This document shows, in pieces, positions 9,215 to 20,559 of a DNA stretch of 64,000 nucleotides (position 1 is its first letter; every line of letters begins with the position of its first letter). The position numbers and the translations under genes are program-made. The stretch is from assembly GCA_030635145.1 (NCBI GenBank), contig DAOVZK010000006.1:1-64000 (forward strand), given 5' to 3'. Under the pieces are notes generated by a model. It was not told the origin of the DNA, searched no databases, and saw only the letters and a list, made by a program, of their open reading frames with translations. Source of the DNA: Planctomycetota bacterium. Lineage in GTDB: Bacteria; Planctomycetota; Phycisphaerae; SM23-33.

Positions 9215-11890
9215 CTATAACTTCCGTGCAACTTCTGAGGTTGTATAGAATTCGAGGATATCGCCTTCCTTGATGTCGTCGTAGCCGCTGATCTTAAGGC
9301 CGCACTCAAGCCCGGCCTTGACTTCGCGGGCATCGTCCTTGACACGTTTGAGGCTGTCCAGCGATCGCTCGTCTTCGACAACGACATTGTTGCGAATGAT
9401 GCGAACTTTGGCGTTGCGATTGACGAGGCCTTCGGTGACGTAGCAACCGGCGATAGTACCGAGCTTCGATGCCTTGAAAGTCTGGCGAATTTCCGCACGG
9501 CCGAGGGTTTCTTCGCGAATTTCCGGTGTCAACTCGCCTTCCATCACACGCTGCATGTCTTCGGTAATCTCGTAAATAACACGATACGCGCGGATGTCGA
9601 CGTTCTTCGCTTCGGCAAGCTTCCTGGCCGGGGCGGCGGCGACAACATTAAACCCGATGATAATCGCACCGGACGCTTCGGCGAGCGTGACGTCGCCCAT
9701 CGTAATCCCCCCGACACCGGTGTGGAGAATGTTGAGCTTAACTTCATCGTTGCCGAGCTTGTTGAGTGTTCCGGTGATCGCTTCAATGGAACCCTGGACG
9801 TCGGCTTTGAGAATAAGCGGGATGGCCATAGTTTGGCCTTCCTCGATTTTCCCGATGAGTTCTTCGAGACTCTTGGGGGCATTGGATGCGGCGTTGAGTG
9901 CTTTGGCGCGATTTTCGCTGCGACGGTGTTCGGCCACGGCGCGGGCTTCGTCGATATCCGAAACGATGTAGAATTTGTCGCCGGCTTCGGGGACGGTGTC
10001 GAGGCCCGTTACAGAAACGGGTGTTGCCGGGCCTGCCTCGGTGATAACCTTGCCCTTGTCGTCGTAGATTTGTCGCACACGGCCGAAACCTTGACCGGCC
10101 AACAACACGTCGCCAACTTTTAATGTACCATCGCGAACCAGCAGCGTCGCCAACGTGCCCCGCCCCGGGTCTATTCGCGATTCGATTACGAACCCGCTTG
10201 CAGGTGCGTCAGGCTCGGCTTTGAGTTCCAGAATTTCAGCCTCCAACGACAGCAGCTCGACGAGTTCGTCAACGCCTTGGCCGGTTTCGGCAGAAGTTTC
10301 GATGACTTCGGTATCACCGCCCCACTGGCGAGGCTGAAGGCCGTACTCGGCAAGCTGGCCCAGAGCACGCTGGACGTTGGCGTTGGAAACGTCAACTTTA
10401 TTCAGCGCGACAACGATAGGAACCTCGGCGGCCTTAGCGTGCGAGATGGCTTCGACGGTTTGCGGCATCACGCCGTCATCGGCAGCAACTACGAGCACGA
10501 CAACGTCGGTCATATTTGCACCGCGGGCGCGCATTTCGGTAAACGCCTCGTGCCCGGGAGTGTCAAGGAACACAACGTGCGCATCGCCTTGGTCGTGGCG
10601 GTAGGAACCGACGGCCTGAGTAATTCCCCCAGCCTCACCACCAGCGACACTGGTGTTGCGGATGCGGTCAAGCAGCGAAGTTTTACCGTGGTCGACGTGG
10701 CCGAGGAAAGTTACTACCGGCGCTCGCGTGGCGATTGTACCTTTTTCGCGTGTGGAGAGTTTCTCGACGAGAAGATCTTCGGGGGTTTGCTCAGTCTGGA
10801 CATCAAGCTCGATGTCGTAGTCGGCGACAACCATTTCGGCCTCGGAAGTTTTGATGACCTGATTGACGGTGGCCATCAAGCCTTCTTCCATGAGCCTCCG
10901 AATAATTATCGCCGCTTTAAGTCCCGTCGCAGCAGAGAGGCTTTTGACGGTGATTGGTTCTTCAATCGGAATTTTGCCCTGTTTCGTGTGTGGGACAATC
11001 CCGCCACCGGAAATAGCTGCGCGGTGCCGTCGCGACGACGACCCGGCGCCTTTGATGCGTTCTGCACGTTCGGCGAGGTCGGCATCGCGCCATTCTTTGA
11101 GTTTTTCACCGACTTCTCGCAATCCGGTTCGCCCGCCTTTGCGGCGTGGGCTGCGGCGGGTGGTTTTCTTGTCGCCGGGTCCGCCTTTTCCGCCAGCGCC
11201 TTTAGCTCCAACACCCGGAGGGGGTACAACACCACCGGTACGATTGCGTTCGTCGGCGAGGCTTACCGGGCCACGCATTCCGCGGCGCGGGGGTCCACCG
11301 GCACCGGCATATCCGCCTTCGCGAGGTCGGGGTCGCGGGATGTAGTCGGGTTTTTCGACGCGAATAACTCGCGGGCCTTTCAGCTGGGCGGGCTTGGGTA
11401 CTACCTGAGGCCCGGCGGGAACGACTGGTTTCGGTTTCGGGTCAGGTTCTGGTTCGGGCGCCGGTTTTTCGGCGACGGGTTCGACAACAGATTCGGTGGG
11501 CGACTCGTCGGTCGCAGCCGGTGGTTCAGTCTCAGCTTCAGGAGCCTTTACTTCAGCGGCCGGTGCCAGTTGCTCGTCTGTCGACTCGGAGGCGGGCGTT
11601 TCAGCATCTTCGGTAACCGCCGCTTCGTCTACCTTCTTCGCAGCGGTTTTGCGTTTGCGAGTTTTCTGCGCCCGCTGGCGAGCTTCGTCAAGATCGACGT
11701 GCTTGGTTAATTCAACGGCAGTGTGATGTGCACTGTCTTCGCTGAACCATTCGCGAATGGTTTCTTCCAGACCGGCGGAAAGCGATGCCATGTGGTTTTT
11801 GACCTCGATTTCCTCGGCGCGACATTTCACAAGAATGTCTTTGCTTTTTACACCCAGTTCTCGAGCTAATTCAAATACACGTGTTGCCAA
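9215..11890 (-). CDS. infB: Translation initiation factor IF-2
   Basis: [57 protein letters not shown]. Confidence 0.98.
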   Translation of the reverse strand: MATRVFELARELGVKSKDILVKCRAEEIEVKNHMASLSAGLEETIREWFSEDSAHHTAVELTKHVDLDEARQRAQKTRKRKTAAKKVDEAAVTEDAETPASESTDEQLAPAAEVKAPEAETEPPAATDESPTESVVEPVAEKPAPEPEPDPKPKPVVPAGPQVVPKPAQLKGPRVIRVEKPDYIPRPRPREGGYAGAGGPPRRGMRGPVSLADERNRTGGVVPPPGVGAKGAGGKGGPGDKKTTRRSPRRKGGRTGLREVGEKLKEWRDADLAERAERIKGAGSSSRRHRAAISGGGIVPHTKQGKIPIEEPITVKSLSAATGLKAAIIIRRLMEEGLMATVNQVIKTSEAEMVVADYDIELDVQTEQTPEDLLVEKLSTREKGTIATRAPVVTFLGHVDHGKTSLLDRIRNTSVAGGEAGGITQAVGSYRHDQGDAHVVFLDTPGHEAFTEMRARGANMTDVVVLVVAADDGVMPQTVEAISHAKAAEVPIVVALNKVDVSNANVQRALGQLAEYGLQPRQWGGDTEVIETSAETGQGVDELVELLSLEAEILELKAEPDAPASGFVIESRIDPGRGTLATLLVRDGTLKVGDVLLAGQGFGRVRQIYDDKGKVITEAGPATPVSVTGLDTVPEAGDKFYIVSDIDEARAVAEHRRSENRAKALNAASNAPKSLEELIGKIEEGQTMAIPLILKADVQGSIEAITGTLNKLGNDEVKLNILHTGVGGITMGDVTLAEASGAIIIGFNVVAAAPARKLAEAKNVDIRAYRVIYEITEDMQRVMEGELTPEIREETLGRAEIRQTFKASKLGTIAGCYVTEGLVNRNAKVRIIRNNVVVEDERSLDSLKRVKDDAREVKAGLECGLKISGYDDIKEGDILEFYTTSEVARKL

Positions 11891-11961
11891 AAGAACCTCC
11901 GGTCACTAGTTGGCGTTTTCAAAATTTTAAAACTACGACTTACCACTTACCGCCGGATACG

Positions 11962-13416
11962 TTACGCCTCGTCGGTTTGTGGTTTGGTTTCATCGGAAAC
12001 CGATGTTTGCTCGGCGGATTCGTCCGCGGGAGCATCTTGCACTTGTTCGTCCGGCGATTCGCCCGCCGCTTCTTCGGTTGGCGCGTCGGTAGTCTCATCC
12101 GCAGCAACTTCTTCTGCTGGTGCGTCGTCGGTTGGCGCGTCGGGAGCAACTTCTTCGGCTGCGACTTCTTCCGTTGCAACCTGCTCATCTGCAACCACAT
12201 CCGGGGCCTTGGCGGTCTTGGTATCATCCGGGGCTTTGGCGCTTTGATCTTTTTTGGCCTGTGCCTGAGCCTCAGCTACCCGTTTTGCTTCTTCGGCACA
12301 ACGGATGACGATTTTCTGCGCCATTTCCTGTTCCATGTTCAGTTCGTTGACCAGCGGTTCGGGGCCGACCTCTTCAACATCCATAACCGAAACCATGCCC
12401 ATCGCCACGATCTGATCGACAACCGTCGAATCGACACCGTCAATCGACCGCAGGGCCTTTTCGAGGATGTCCAAACCGTTATTGAATTCCACGGGGGTAA
12501 GGATATCGATGTCCCAGCCGGTCAGCCTTGCTGCCAGCCGCACGTTTTGTCCGCGTTTTCCGATTGCCAGCGACAGCTGATCGTCGGTAACTACGACGGT
12601 GGCACGGCTGAGTTCGAAACCGAGCGAAATTTCCGCGACCTCGGCCGGTTTGAGAGAATTGGCGATCAGCAATTTCGACGATTCATTCCAGCGAACGATG
12701 TCAATTTTCTCACCGCCGAGTTCGTCGACGATATTCTTGATACGGCTGCCGCGAATTCCAACGCAGGCACCGACGGCATCGACTTTTGGGTCGAGCGACG
12801 TGACAGCTACCTTGGTGCGGTAACCCGCCTCGCGGGCCAGCATCTTGATGTCGATAATCTGCTCGGAAACTTCGGGAACTTCCAGCTCGAACAACGCGCG
12901 AATGAAATCCGGGTGCGTTCGCGACAAGATAATTTTAACGTTACCCGGTGCCTCGCGTACATCCAGCACCATCGCGCGAATTCTCTCTTCGGGCTTGTGC
13001 GAATCACCGGGAATCTGTTCGCCTTTTGGCAGCAGCGCTTCGCAGCGGTCAAGCTCGACGACCAGCGATCCGCCTTCCCAGCGAGCGACGCGGCCGGTAA
13101 CGATCTGGCCCTTGCGCTCGAGGTATTCGTCGTAAATGCTTCCGCGTTCGGCTTCGCGGATTCGTTGGATCATTACCTGCTTGGCGGTTTGGGCGGCAAT
13201 GCGGCCGAGATCGCGCACGGACATCGACTCGCCGTTAACCATCGCGATAATGCTGCCGTTAGAGCGGTCAATGACAACTGAAATCTCGTCGTCAACGTCG
13301 TTGGCCTTGCGAATAGCCGAACACATCGCCACTTCAAGATCCTCGAACACGGTCTCGGGATCAATATTCTTCTCCCGGCCGATGCTTTCCACTATGCGAA
13401 GCAGTTCTTGATTCAT
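11962..13416 (-). CDS. nusA: Transcription termination/antitermination protein NusA with long acidic C-terminal extension
   Basis: MNQELLRIVESIGREKNIDPETVFEDLE; S1/KH region GACVGIRGSRIKNIVDELGGEKIDIV. Confidence 0.95.
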   Translation of the reverse strand: MNQELLRIVESIGREKNIDPETVFEDLEVAMCSAIRKANDVDDEISVVIDRSNGSIIAMVNGESMSVRDLGRIAAQTAKQVMIQRIREAERGSIYDEYLERKGQIVTGRVARWEGGSLVVELDRCEALLPKGEQIPGDSHKPEERIRAMVLDVREAPGNVKIILSRTHPDFIRALFELEVPEVSEQIIDIKMLAREAGYRTKVAVTSLDPKVDAVGACVGIRGSRIKNIVDELGGEKIDIVRWNESSKLLIANSLKPAEVAEISLGFELSRATVVVTDDQLSLAIGKRGQNVRLAARLTGWDIDILTPVEFNNGLDILEKALRSIDGVDSTVVDQIVAMGMVSVMDVEEVGPEPLVNELNMEQEMAQKIVIRCAEEAKRVAEAQAQAKKDQSAKAPDDTKTAKAPDVVADEQVATEEVAAEEVAPDAPTDDAPAEEVAADETTDAPTEEAAGESPDEQVQDAPADESAEQTSVSDETKPQTDEA

Positions 13417-13523
13417 GTTTCTTATTTCCCGTCTATAAACTTCTGCAGGCCTTACCGCCGATCCCGGCAACACCCGACAACTGCCAAATAAATCCGTATC
13501 AATCCGTACATCCCTATAAACAC

Positions 13524-13548
13524 AAAAAAAGCGGGTTGTTATGCCCAC
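13524..13548 (-). terminator. Intrinsic terminator upstream of nusA
   Basis: Minus strand GTGGG-CATAACAA-CCCGC stem followed by 7 T. Confidence 0.6.
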
Positions 13549-13898
13549 TTTCAAAAGCGTCAAGCTCCGACTGTCAGACGACCCACCGCCAAACGCGACA
13601 AGTGCGCGCAGACGACAGACCGCCCACAATCTATCCGGGTGGACCAAGCAAACACGCTGCTCCTGTCCGCCCGATGGGCGATATCAACCTGACCCGAGAC
13701 CGCATCACCGGTTCGAGCCCTTTACAAACAGGCTTTTTGTCACGACAGTGACTCCATGCCCGGTTACCTCTTACAAAAGTCCAATTCCAATAGAGCAGCT
13801 CCAGTTACCCGCACCGCAAAGCACGAATTCCAGAAAGCTGCACAAACCCTACCTCGGGTACTGCAACATCCAGGCAGCACTCAACGATAAGAACAACC
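13524..13898 (-). ncRNA. Putative independent ~375 nt noncoding RNA of unknown family
   Basis: No minus-strand ORF; sigma70-like promoter at 13904-13932 and intrinsic terminator at 13524-13548. Confidence 0.45.
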
Positions 13899-13903
13899 GG
13901 AGA

Positions 13904-13932
13904 ATTTTACGACACTAACCCGAAGTGGTCAA
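13904..13932 (-). promoter_or_regulatory. Sigma70-type promoter candidate TTGACC-N17-TAAAAT
   Basis: Minus-strand hexamers at 13932-13927 and 13909-13904 with exact 17 bp spacer. Confidence 0.55.
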
Positions 13933-14063
13933 TACAAAAGCGGTAGTTCTCGCTTTTTTATCCACTTGCGAATAAAAATGTTATCGGACCCAAAGACGTT
14001 TTTTCTGCATCTGGATTGGGATTTATCACTGTCATAATTCGCGTGGTTGGATAAAATCGGGGC

Positions 14064-14990
14064 GTGGAAAAGTTATACTTCATTTTGGGCTGCACCGCAT
14101 GCGGTAAAGCTGCGGTCGGGCGACAGCTTGCCCGCCAACTAGGTGCGCACATTCTAAGTGTAGATTCCATGAAAATTTACCGGCGAATGAACATCGGCAC
14201 AGCTACTCCTTCGCAGGCTGCGCAGCAGGAAATTCCGCATCACGGAATCGACCTCGTCGAACCCAGCGAACCATTCTCCGTCGCCCAGTACATAACCGCC
14301 GCCGACACCGCTATCGCCGCCATCCGCCAGCAAGGTGCAATTCCCCTAGCTATTGGCGGCACAAGCCTTTATATCAAGGCTCTGTCTGAGGGGCTGTTCG
14401 AGGGGCCTCCCGGTGACCCGCAATATCGCGAGGAACTCAAGCGGCGGATCGAGGCCGAGACTGCTACCGGGTTGCACGAGGAATTGGCCCGCGTCGACCC
14501 CGTATCAGCAGAGCGGATTCATCCGAACGACGAAAAACGCCTGATTCGTGCGTTGGAGGTGTTTCACCAGACCGGAACCCCTATCAGCCAGCTGCAAACG
14601 CAGTGGGACTCCGCTGAAAAACGCTACGAATGTGTGATGATCGCCCTGCGGCGCGAAAAAGAGTCGCAGTCGCGGCGCATAAATGCCCGCGTTAAGAAAA
14701 TGGTCGAAATGGGCCTGCTCGACGAAGTCAAATCGCTGCTGGCAGAGCCCCCACCGCTCAGCCGTCAAGCCGCACAAGCCGTTGGCTACGCGGAAGTTAT
14801 ATCGCACTTAAGGGGCGAGCTTACCTTCGACAAGGCTGTCGAGAAAATCAAGATCAACACCCGCCGCCTCGCCAAAAAGCAGCGAACCTGGCACCGCCGC
14901 TGGGCCACCGTGCAATGGTTCGATATTCCCGACGACGAATCGCCCCAAGTCACAGCTGGGCGCATCCTAAAAGAGGTGAATTTTGAGTGA
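14064..14990 (+). CDS. miaA: tRNA dimethylallyltransferase
   Basis: GCTACGKAAVGRQLA, DSMKIYRRMNIGTA; GTG start. Confidence 0.93.
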   Translation: MEKLYFILGCTACGKAAVGRQLARQLGAHILSVDSMKIYRRMNIGTATPSQAAQQEIPHHGIDLVEPSEPFSVAQYITAADTAIAAIRQQGAIPLAIGGTSLYIKALSEGLFEGPPGDPQYREELKRRIEAETATGLHEELARVDPVSAERIHPNDEKRLIRALEVFHQTGTPISQLQTQWDSAEKRYECVMIALRREKESQSRRINARVKKMVEMGLLDEVKSLLAEPPPLSRQAAQAVGYAEVISHLRGELTFDKAVEKIKINTRRLAKKQRTWHRRWATVQWFDIPDDESPQVTAGRILKEVNFE

Positions 14991-15468
14991 CCGCAACGAC
15001 ATTTCGCACCAGGACGCCGAATTCATGGCTGCGGCGCTGTCGCAAGCCCAGACGGCCGCGGAAATTGGCGAGGTTCCGATCGGGGCCGTCATCGTTCGCG
15101 ACGGAAAAATCATCGCCGCCGGGCACAATACGCGAATTATCGACACCGACCCGACCGGCCACGCCGAAATCGTCGCGATCCGCCGCGCCGCCGACACCTT
15201 GGGCGACTGGCGACTCAGCGGCTGTACGCTCTACGTCACACTGGAACCCTGCTGCATGTGCGCCGGGGCGATCGTGTTGTCGCGAATTGACCGACTGGTT
15301 TACGGAACCCCCGACCCCAAGGCCGGGGCCGTCGATACGTTGTTTAAACTTTGCACCGACGAACGACTGAACCATCGCGTGGAAATTACCCGCAGTGTGA
15401 TGCAGCAGCAGTGCGCCGAAATCCTCACAGCCTTCTTCAAAGCCCAACGCGCACTGGGGAAAAAGTAA
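14983..15468 (+). CDS. tadA: tRNA-specific adenosine deaminase
   Basis: DPTGHAEIVAIRRAA, TLEPCCMCAGAI; TTG start overlapping miaA. Confidence 0.92.
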   Translation: MSDRNDISHQDAEFMAAALSQAQTAAEIGEVPIGAVIVRDGKIIAAGHNTRIIDTDPTGHAEIVAIRRAADTLGDWRLSGCTLYVTLEPCCMCAGAIVLSRIDRLVYGTPDPKAGAVDTLFKLCTDERLNHRVEITRSVMQQQCAEILTAFFKAQRALGKK

Positions 15469-15519
15469 AAATCTTCACCACAAAAGAACGCATGAACACA
15501 AAGATAAATTTTGTAGGTT

Positions 15520-18500
15520 TCATTCGCCTCGTTCGGGATTTTTTGCTTTTGGCGTCTTGAAGTGGCGGTTGTATAACCAGCTGGCGGCAACGAGCAGCAT
15601 CCCAAGCCCGAGGAATGACAATATGCGGTAGGCTGCGTCTACCCCGCGCATATCGACGACGAATACTTTTCCGAGCGTGATGAGGAAAACGCAAATCGCA
15701 AAATATCGCAGCCCCGGAAAATTGCGAACGAAACCCCACACCAGCATCGCTGTCGCACAAAGCGCCCACCACAAACTCAGGCCCATTTGCAGCGCCTTAC
15801 CCGAGTCTGCCAGCTGTGATGATCGCATCAGCACAACGCGGTCGATTTCGAAGCTTCCGCCCCACAGCACAACGAACCACGCACCAAGCCCAAGCGCGAT
15901 TGCTATCGCGGGTAACATGAATATCTCGCGCCACTTGCTCAGGACATTCAGCGAGCCCATGAGCACCGCGATTACCAACCCACCGACTATCGACCAGTTG
16001 AAAATCACCGCCGACTCCAGGTCGCACCCGTATTCAACTTTGCAGAACAGCAGATCGTGGAACATCCATTTGACAGCTCCGACTACAAGCAGTAGCGCCG
16101 CCAGCTGTATTGCCATGCGTTGCCGCAACACCAGCGCCAAAACGACCACGATTTTTGCTGCCACCAGCACGCACCACGTCGACGGGATCGATGGAAGCTC
16201 GATGATGCAGCGAACACAAAACATCGCCGCCGCTACATAAAAGAATCCCATTCCCAGCGTGTCTTCAATGTCGTGATTTTTCACGGGGCGGCCGACCTGC
16301 AGTATTGTTCCGATTGCAAGCATGCTCAGGGCAAGCCCGGTGGCGATTACCAGTGCGTTTGATATCCCCACGCCCCCGACGGAGAAGCACGTGTCGAAGA
16401 CGGCGGGGTTGTATTGCAGTTCGTAACCGAGGAAATGAATCACAGCTGCGCCGGTGGCAACGACGGGCATGAGCAGCAGCAGGATGTTATTCCATTTTTT
16501 CGCGAGCAACATCATCGCCAACCCGATTCCCGCCCAGGAGACAGTCGTAGCGGTGTTGTCGAATTGAATTCCCGCGGCGAACATCAGCAACGCAAGCCCT
16601 TGGATGAAATACGCGGTGGCGAGCACAGTCAATCCGCGCCGCTGCAAAATCAGCGACAGCACCGCAGCCCCCGCAGACAGTCCAAATGTATAGATCCCCA
16701 TCCCGCGGCCGATGAATTCCAAACCGAGAAAATACGTCGACGCAAACATTCCGCCCGTCAGCAAAAACGACATCGCGGTGTCGACGTGCAAGTTGCTCCA
16801 TGACATTTTCCGCAGCGAACGAAGCAAAACGTCGCACGTGAAAATGGCAAAGTAAATCCATATCCAGACGCTGTACTGAATCGTCAACTCAACTGTCAAC
16901 GGTTTATAAGTAGTCCACCAAGTGGTCATCATCGTCAGGATAATTCCAAGGGCTGTCCACAGCAGTGCGACAACTCTCGTTTCGTTGAGTTTCAGCAGCA
17001 AGTACAACCCCAGGACGATTACGTTCAGGGCGCAGAGCTGCGGTAGAATTTCGGCGGCGGGAATTTGCAGCACCAGCGACCACATCAGTACCATCAGCAG
17101 ACCCGGTGCGAGAATGCAAACGGCGGGGAGGTATCGTTGAGTGATTTTTCGCGACAGCTGTCCGTAGAGAACGTACCCCACGAACAGGCCCATTGACACC
17201 CATCCCAGAACGACGATCATCACATGCGATTCGTTGCCCATCTGATTGCAGGCTGCGGTAAATCCCATCATCGTTGTGACAATCGCAAACAGCGATAGAT
17301 TTTTGTACCGCGTACCCCACAGCGAAATCCCCAGCAGGGCGGCCTGCAGAACCAGCGTGAAGCTCAGCAACACGGGATTGCTAAAACCAACAGAGTTCCA
17401 CAGCACCATTCCCAAAATCGCCGGTACGCCGATTAGATAGTATGCAGCACCGCGTGCAGAACGGCCGAGCTTTTCGGCGATGCATGTAATCGAGAAGCAT
17501 GCAACCAACGACGCCCACGAGAAAATGCCCAGCTCGGTTAAGGTCGGTTCGCTATAGGCGATAGCAGCGAAGAACGCATAAGTGGTGAGAATAAATCCAA
17601 TCGCGGCGAAGCCCCGCCATCGCTTGTGCAGCAGCGAAAGCGGCTGCAGGATAATTTGCAACACCAGTGCGAAACTCAGCAATGTCACCACCGAGTACTC
17701 GGCTCTGATCCAAAGGGTCATCGCCAGAAGACTTGTAATTCGCATCAATATATCCGCATATAAGAAGTTTGCTTTGGTCAGCCGCGTTGACAGCACGGCG
17801 TATGCGATGAAGGCAGCGAGATACAGCCAGCTGAAGACGGCCGTTACCGGCAGGGACGAGTCGGCGGCTCCGAGAAACTGCGCTGCCCATCCGCCGATCA
17901 GCACGATCGTTCCGCCAAGCGCGATGGCACTTAGCGGGAACCATTTTTTCAGCAATCCAAGCCCCAGAAAACCAAGGTCGACGGCGAGGATGTACACCAT
18001 CAGTTCCCGCTGGCGGTTTACACCACTGGACAGCAGTATGGGCGTGGCAAGCGCACCGACAAGCGCGATGACTGCGCAGAATATCATGCCCGTTCGCAGC
18101 GAAAGCGCAATACCAAGAATTGTAACGGCGATCATCGCGGCGAAGGCGACATTCTCGCTGATGATATTGTAGTCCGGGAACAACCCATTGGGACTTGCCG
18201 CCCAACTCGTCAGGTATAATCCCACAACACCAAGGGCGAACATGCCCCCAGCGAAAAATCGCAGCCCGCGGCGCAAAGTTATTTCGCCGATCGCGAGTAC
18301 GATGAATCCGGCGATTGCTCCGACGAGGCATCGCATCGGCGGGGTTGGGACGATCCACCCTTTGTCATATGCCAGCTTGAAGAAAAACACACCAGCCAAA
18401 AGCGACACGATAATCCCCGCTACGAGGAACCATTTTTGCCCGATCTGTTGCTCAAAACTCTTTTCAGGTTCATCGCTGCGTTTGGGCTTTGCGACGGGCG

Positions 18501-18837
18501 GTTCAGGGATTTTTACTTCGGGTTTGGCGGCGACGAATTTCTCCGCCTCGAGTTCGGGTGGAATAAACGCAGGCGTTTCGATCTTGCGCGGTTTCTCGAC
18601 TTGAGGTTGTGGTTCGGGAGCCTTTACCTTCGTTGGAGCTGCCGGAGCCACTGGCGCCGCCGGAATCGCGGGAGCTTTCGGTGGGGCCGGTGGAGTTTGC
18701 GGCAGCGGTGGTGGCGTGACCACCGGTTTACCGGTAATCGAATTTATCATCTGCTCCAAACGTTCCAGCCGCTGTTGCATGTCCTGCAGGGTTTTCAAAA
18801 AATCCTGCCCGCCGCTATCACCGCTCTGCTGATTCAT
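15520..18837 (-). CDS. DUF2339 multi-pass membrane protein
   Basis: ~25 hydrophobic segments after a Pro/Ala/Lys-rich cytosolic N-terminus. Confidence 0.75.
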   Translation of the reverse strand: MNQQSGDSGGQDFLKTLQDMQQRLERLEQMINSITGKPVVTPPPLPQTPPAPPKAPAIPAAPVAPAAPTKVKAPEPQPQVEKPRKIETPAFIPPELEAEKFVAAKPEVKIPEPPVAKPKRSDEPEKSFEQQIGQKWFLVAGIIVSLLAGVFFFKLAYDKGWIVPTPPMRCLVGAIAGFIVLAIGEITLRRGLRFFAGGMFALGVVGLYLTSWAASPNGLFPDYNIISENVAFAAMIAVTILGIALSLRTGMIFCAVIALVGALATPILLSSGVNRQRELMVYILAVDLGFLGLGLLKKWFPLSAIALGGTIVLIGGWAAQFLGAADSSLPVTAVFSWLYLAAFIAYAVLSTRLTKANFLYADILMRITSLLAMTLWIRAEYSVVTLLSFALVLQIILQPLSLLHKRWRGFAAIGFILTTYAFFAAIAYSEPTLTELGIFSWASLVACFSITCIAEKLGRSARGAAYYLIGVPAILGMVLWNSVGFSNPVLLSFTLVLQAALLGISLWGTRYKNLSLFAIVTTMMGFTAACNQMGNESHVMIVVLGWVSMGLFVGYVLYGQLSRKITQRYLPAVCILAPGLLMVLMWSLVLQIPAAEILPQLCALNVIVLGLYLLLKLNETRVVALLWTALGIILTMMTTWWTTYKPLTVELTIQYSVWIWIYFAIFTCDVLLRSLRKMSWSNLHVDTAMSFLLTGGMFASTYFLGLEFIGRGMGIYTFGLSAGAAVLSLILQRRGLTVLATAYFIQGLALLMFAAGIQFDNTATTVSWAGIGLAMMLLAKKWNNILLLLMPVVATGAAVIHFLGYELQYNPAVFDTCFSVGGVGISNALVIATGLALSMLAIGTILQVGRPVKNHDIEDTLGMGFFYVAAAMFCVRCIIELPSIPSTWCVLVAAKIVVVLALVLRQRMAIQLAALLLVVGAVKWMFHDLLFCKVEYGCDLESAVIFNWSIVGGLVIAVLMGSLNVLSKWREIFMLPAIAIALGLGAWFVVLWGGSFEIDRVVLMRSSQLADSGKALQMGLSLWWALCATAMLVWGFVRNFPGLRYFAICVFLITLGKVFVVDMRGVDAAYRILSFLGLGMLLVAASWLYNRHFKTPKAKNPERGE

Positions 18838-18955
18838 ACACCAACCTCATCAAAAAAGTTTTCTTGCTGCATGGTTGGGTTTTAGAAAACCCCGAACGTA
18901 AACATTGTACGCATCACGATAGTTACATACCAGAATGCTTTGGATGTGCGCGGGA

Positions 18956-20383
18956 TTATTTTCCGACGCAGAATCGCGCGAAGATTCGCCCGAGAATATC
19001 TTCGGTGACAACCTCCCCGCTGATGGCACCGAGTTGTGCGAGCGATTCGCGAAGTTCGACGGCGACGAATTCGGCGCTGTCGGTTACAGACTCGCATTGC
19101 AGCAGCATGTCGCGAGCTTGTTGGATTGCCGCGATTGCCCCCAGCAAACATCTGCGCTGCCGCGCGTGCAGCCCGATTCCAAATCCGCTGCGAACCGTGC
19201 GCAAATGCAGCGTCTCTGTCAGCAGTTGTTTGAGTTCGTCCAGTCCTGCACCCGTCACCGCCGACGTGCGGATAATTTTAACTTTCGCATCGGGTGACAG
19301 CTGTAAGCTTTCAGCTGCGCGCGCAGCTGCGTCGTCGTCGCAGGCGTCGCACTTGTTGACTATCACCATCAGCGGGGCGGAGGGGTTTGTGCTGCGGACG
19401 CTTGCGCGTAACTCCCCGGCCGCGGAGGTATCGTCGTCGCCAGGGTCGATCACCAGCAGAATCATATCTGCTTGGGCGATTGCGTTATGGGCAGCGATGT
19501 TGGCTTCGGATTCGATGGCGTTTTTGGCGGGGGCGAACCCGGCGACGTCCAGCAGCGTGACGACCGACCCGCAGGGTAGTAGCAGCGACCCGCGAAGCAC
19601 GTCGCGCGTCGTTCCGGCTAACCCCGAGGTTATCGCCCGGTTTGTGCCGGTCAGCGCATTGAGCAGCGAACTTTTTCCGACGTTCGCGTTACCGGCGATC
19701 ACGACGGTGGGGGTTTCGCTGGTGTCGGGTAGCTCGATGGATTGCTCGGTGGTTTCGGCCAGCAGCTGCGCCACGCTTTGCAACTCGTCGGTGGCGTCGG
19801 GGACTGAGCAGATGGTGATATCTTCGTCGGCGAAGTCGATTGACGCTTCGATGGCAGCGAGCACTTCGGTTACGCGAATGGCGGTGGTGCTGCAAAGGTT
19901 GTGCAACTTTCCGCCCAGTGCCGCCATGCCCGCTCGCAGCTGCGCGTCGTCGTCGGAGTTACTGATGTCCGCCACGCCCTCAGCTGCCGACAAGTCGATG
20001 CGTCCGCTGAGAAATGCCCGCGCGGTAAACTCACCAGGCTCGGCCAGCCGTGCACCGGCGTCGATCAACACCGACACAAGCTCACTGCATAGCGACGCCG
20101 ACCCGGGAATGTGCAACTCCACTACGTCCTGACGCGTGTAGCTGCGCGGTGAGCGAAACACGTACACCTTCCCCGGAAGTTCGAGATCCCCACCTGCGGT
20201 TAGTAGCGATAAGATTCCGTCGCAGCAGGAGAATCCCGGTGCGTCGGTGAGTGATCCGGTGGCGGGGCGGAAAATTTTCGCGGCGATCGGCACCGCGTCG
20301 TTGCCTGACAGGCGCACAATTCCGCGCGGGGCAGAACCACCCGCCGTCGAAATCGCCGTAATTGTATCGTCAGTCCGAAACAT
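18956..20383 (-). CDS. mnmE: tRNA modification GTPase MnmE
   Basis: TITAISTAGGSAPRGIVRLSG; VVIAGNANVGKSSLLNAL; C-terminal IFARFCVGK. Confidence 0.95.
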   Translation of the reverse strand: MFRTDDTITAISTAGGSAPRGIVRLSGNDAVPIAAKIFRPATGSLTDAPGFSCCDGILSLLTAGGDLELPGKVYVFRSPRSYTRQDVVELHIPGSASLCSELVSVLIDAGARLAEPGEFTARAFLSGRIDLSAAEGVADISNSDDDAQLRAGMAALGGKLHNLCSTTAIRVTEVLAAIEASIDFADEDITICSVPDATDELQSVAQLLAETTEQSIELPDTSETPTVVIAGNANVGKSSLLNALTGTNRAITSGLAGTTRDVLRGSLLLPCGSVVTLLDVAGFAPAKNAIESEANIAAHNAIAQADMILLVIDPGDDDTSAAGELRASVRSTNPSAPLMVIVNKCDACDDDAAARAAESLQLSPDAKVKIIRTSAVTGAGLDELKQLLTETLHLRTVRSGFGIGLHARQRRCLLGAIAAIQQARDMLLQCESVTDSAEFVAVELRESLAQLGAISGEVVTEDILGRIFARFCVGK

Positions 20384-20559
20384 CCCCAGAATTCTACCGC
20401 ATCGGCGGGTGATTTGGAATCCTGCAGGGAAAATTCGACGTATTTGCAGTTTATGCAAAAAAAACGCGAATGGCGGTTGTTTTTCGCATTAACTTTCGGC
20501 ATAATGAAGTGTTCGTGTGAAATTACCAATCGAATAGCCTCGTTCACAAGGATCTCTTC

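Noticed and set aside
10277-11710. 477 aa plus-strand ORF
   Set aside because: Antisense shadow of infB; low-complexity F/R/G translation; infB is unambiguous
11881-13281. 466 aa plus-strand ORF
   Set aside because: Antisense shadow of nusA
13700-13725. tRNA T-arm-like GGTTCGAGCCC on the plus strand
   Set aside because: No flanking acceptor, D or anticodon arms
18864-20132. 422 aa plus-strand Ser/Ala-rich ORF
   Set aside because: Antisense shadow of mnmE
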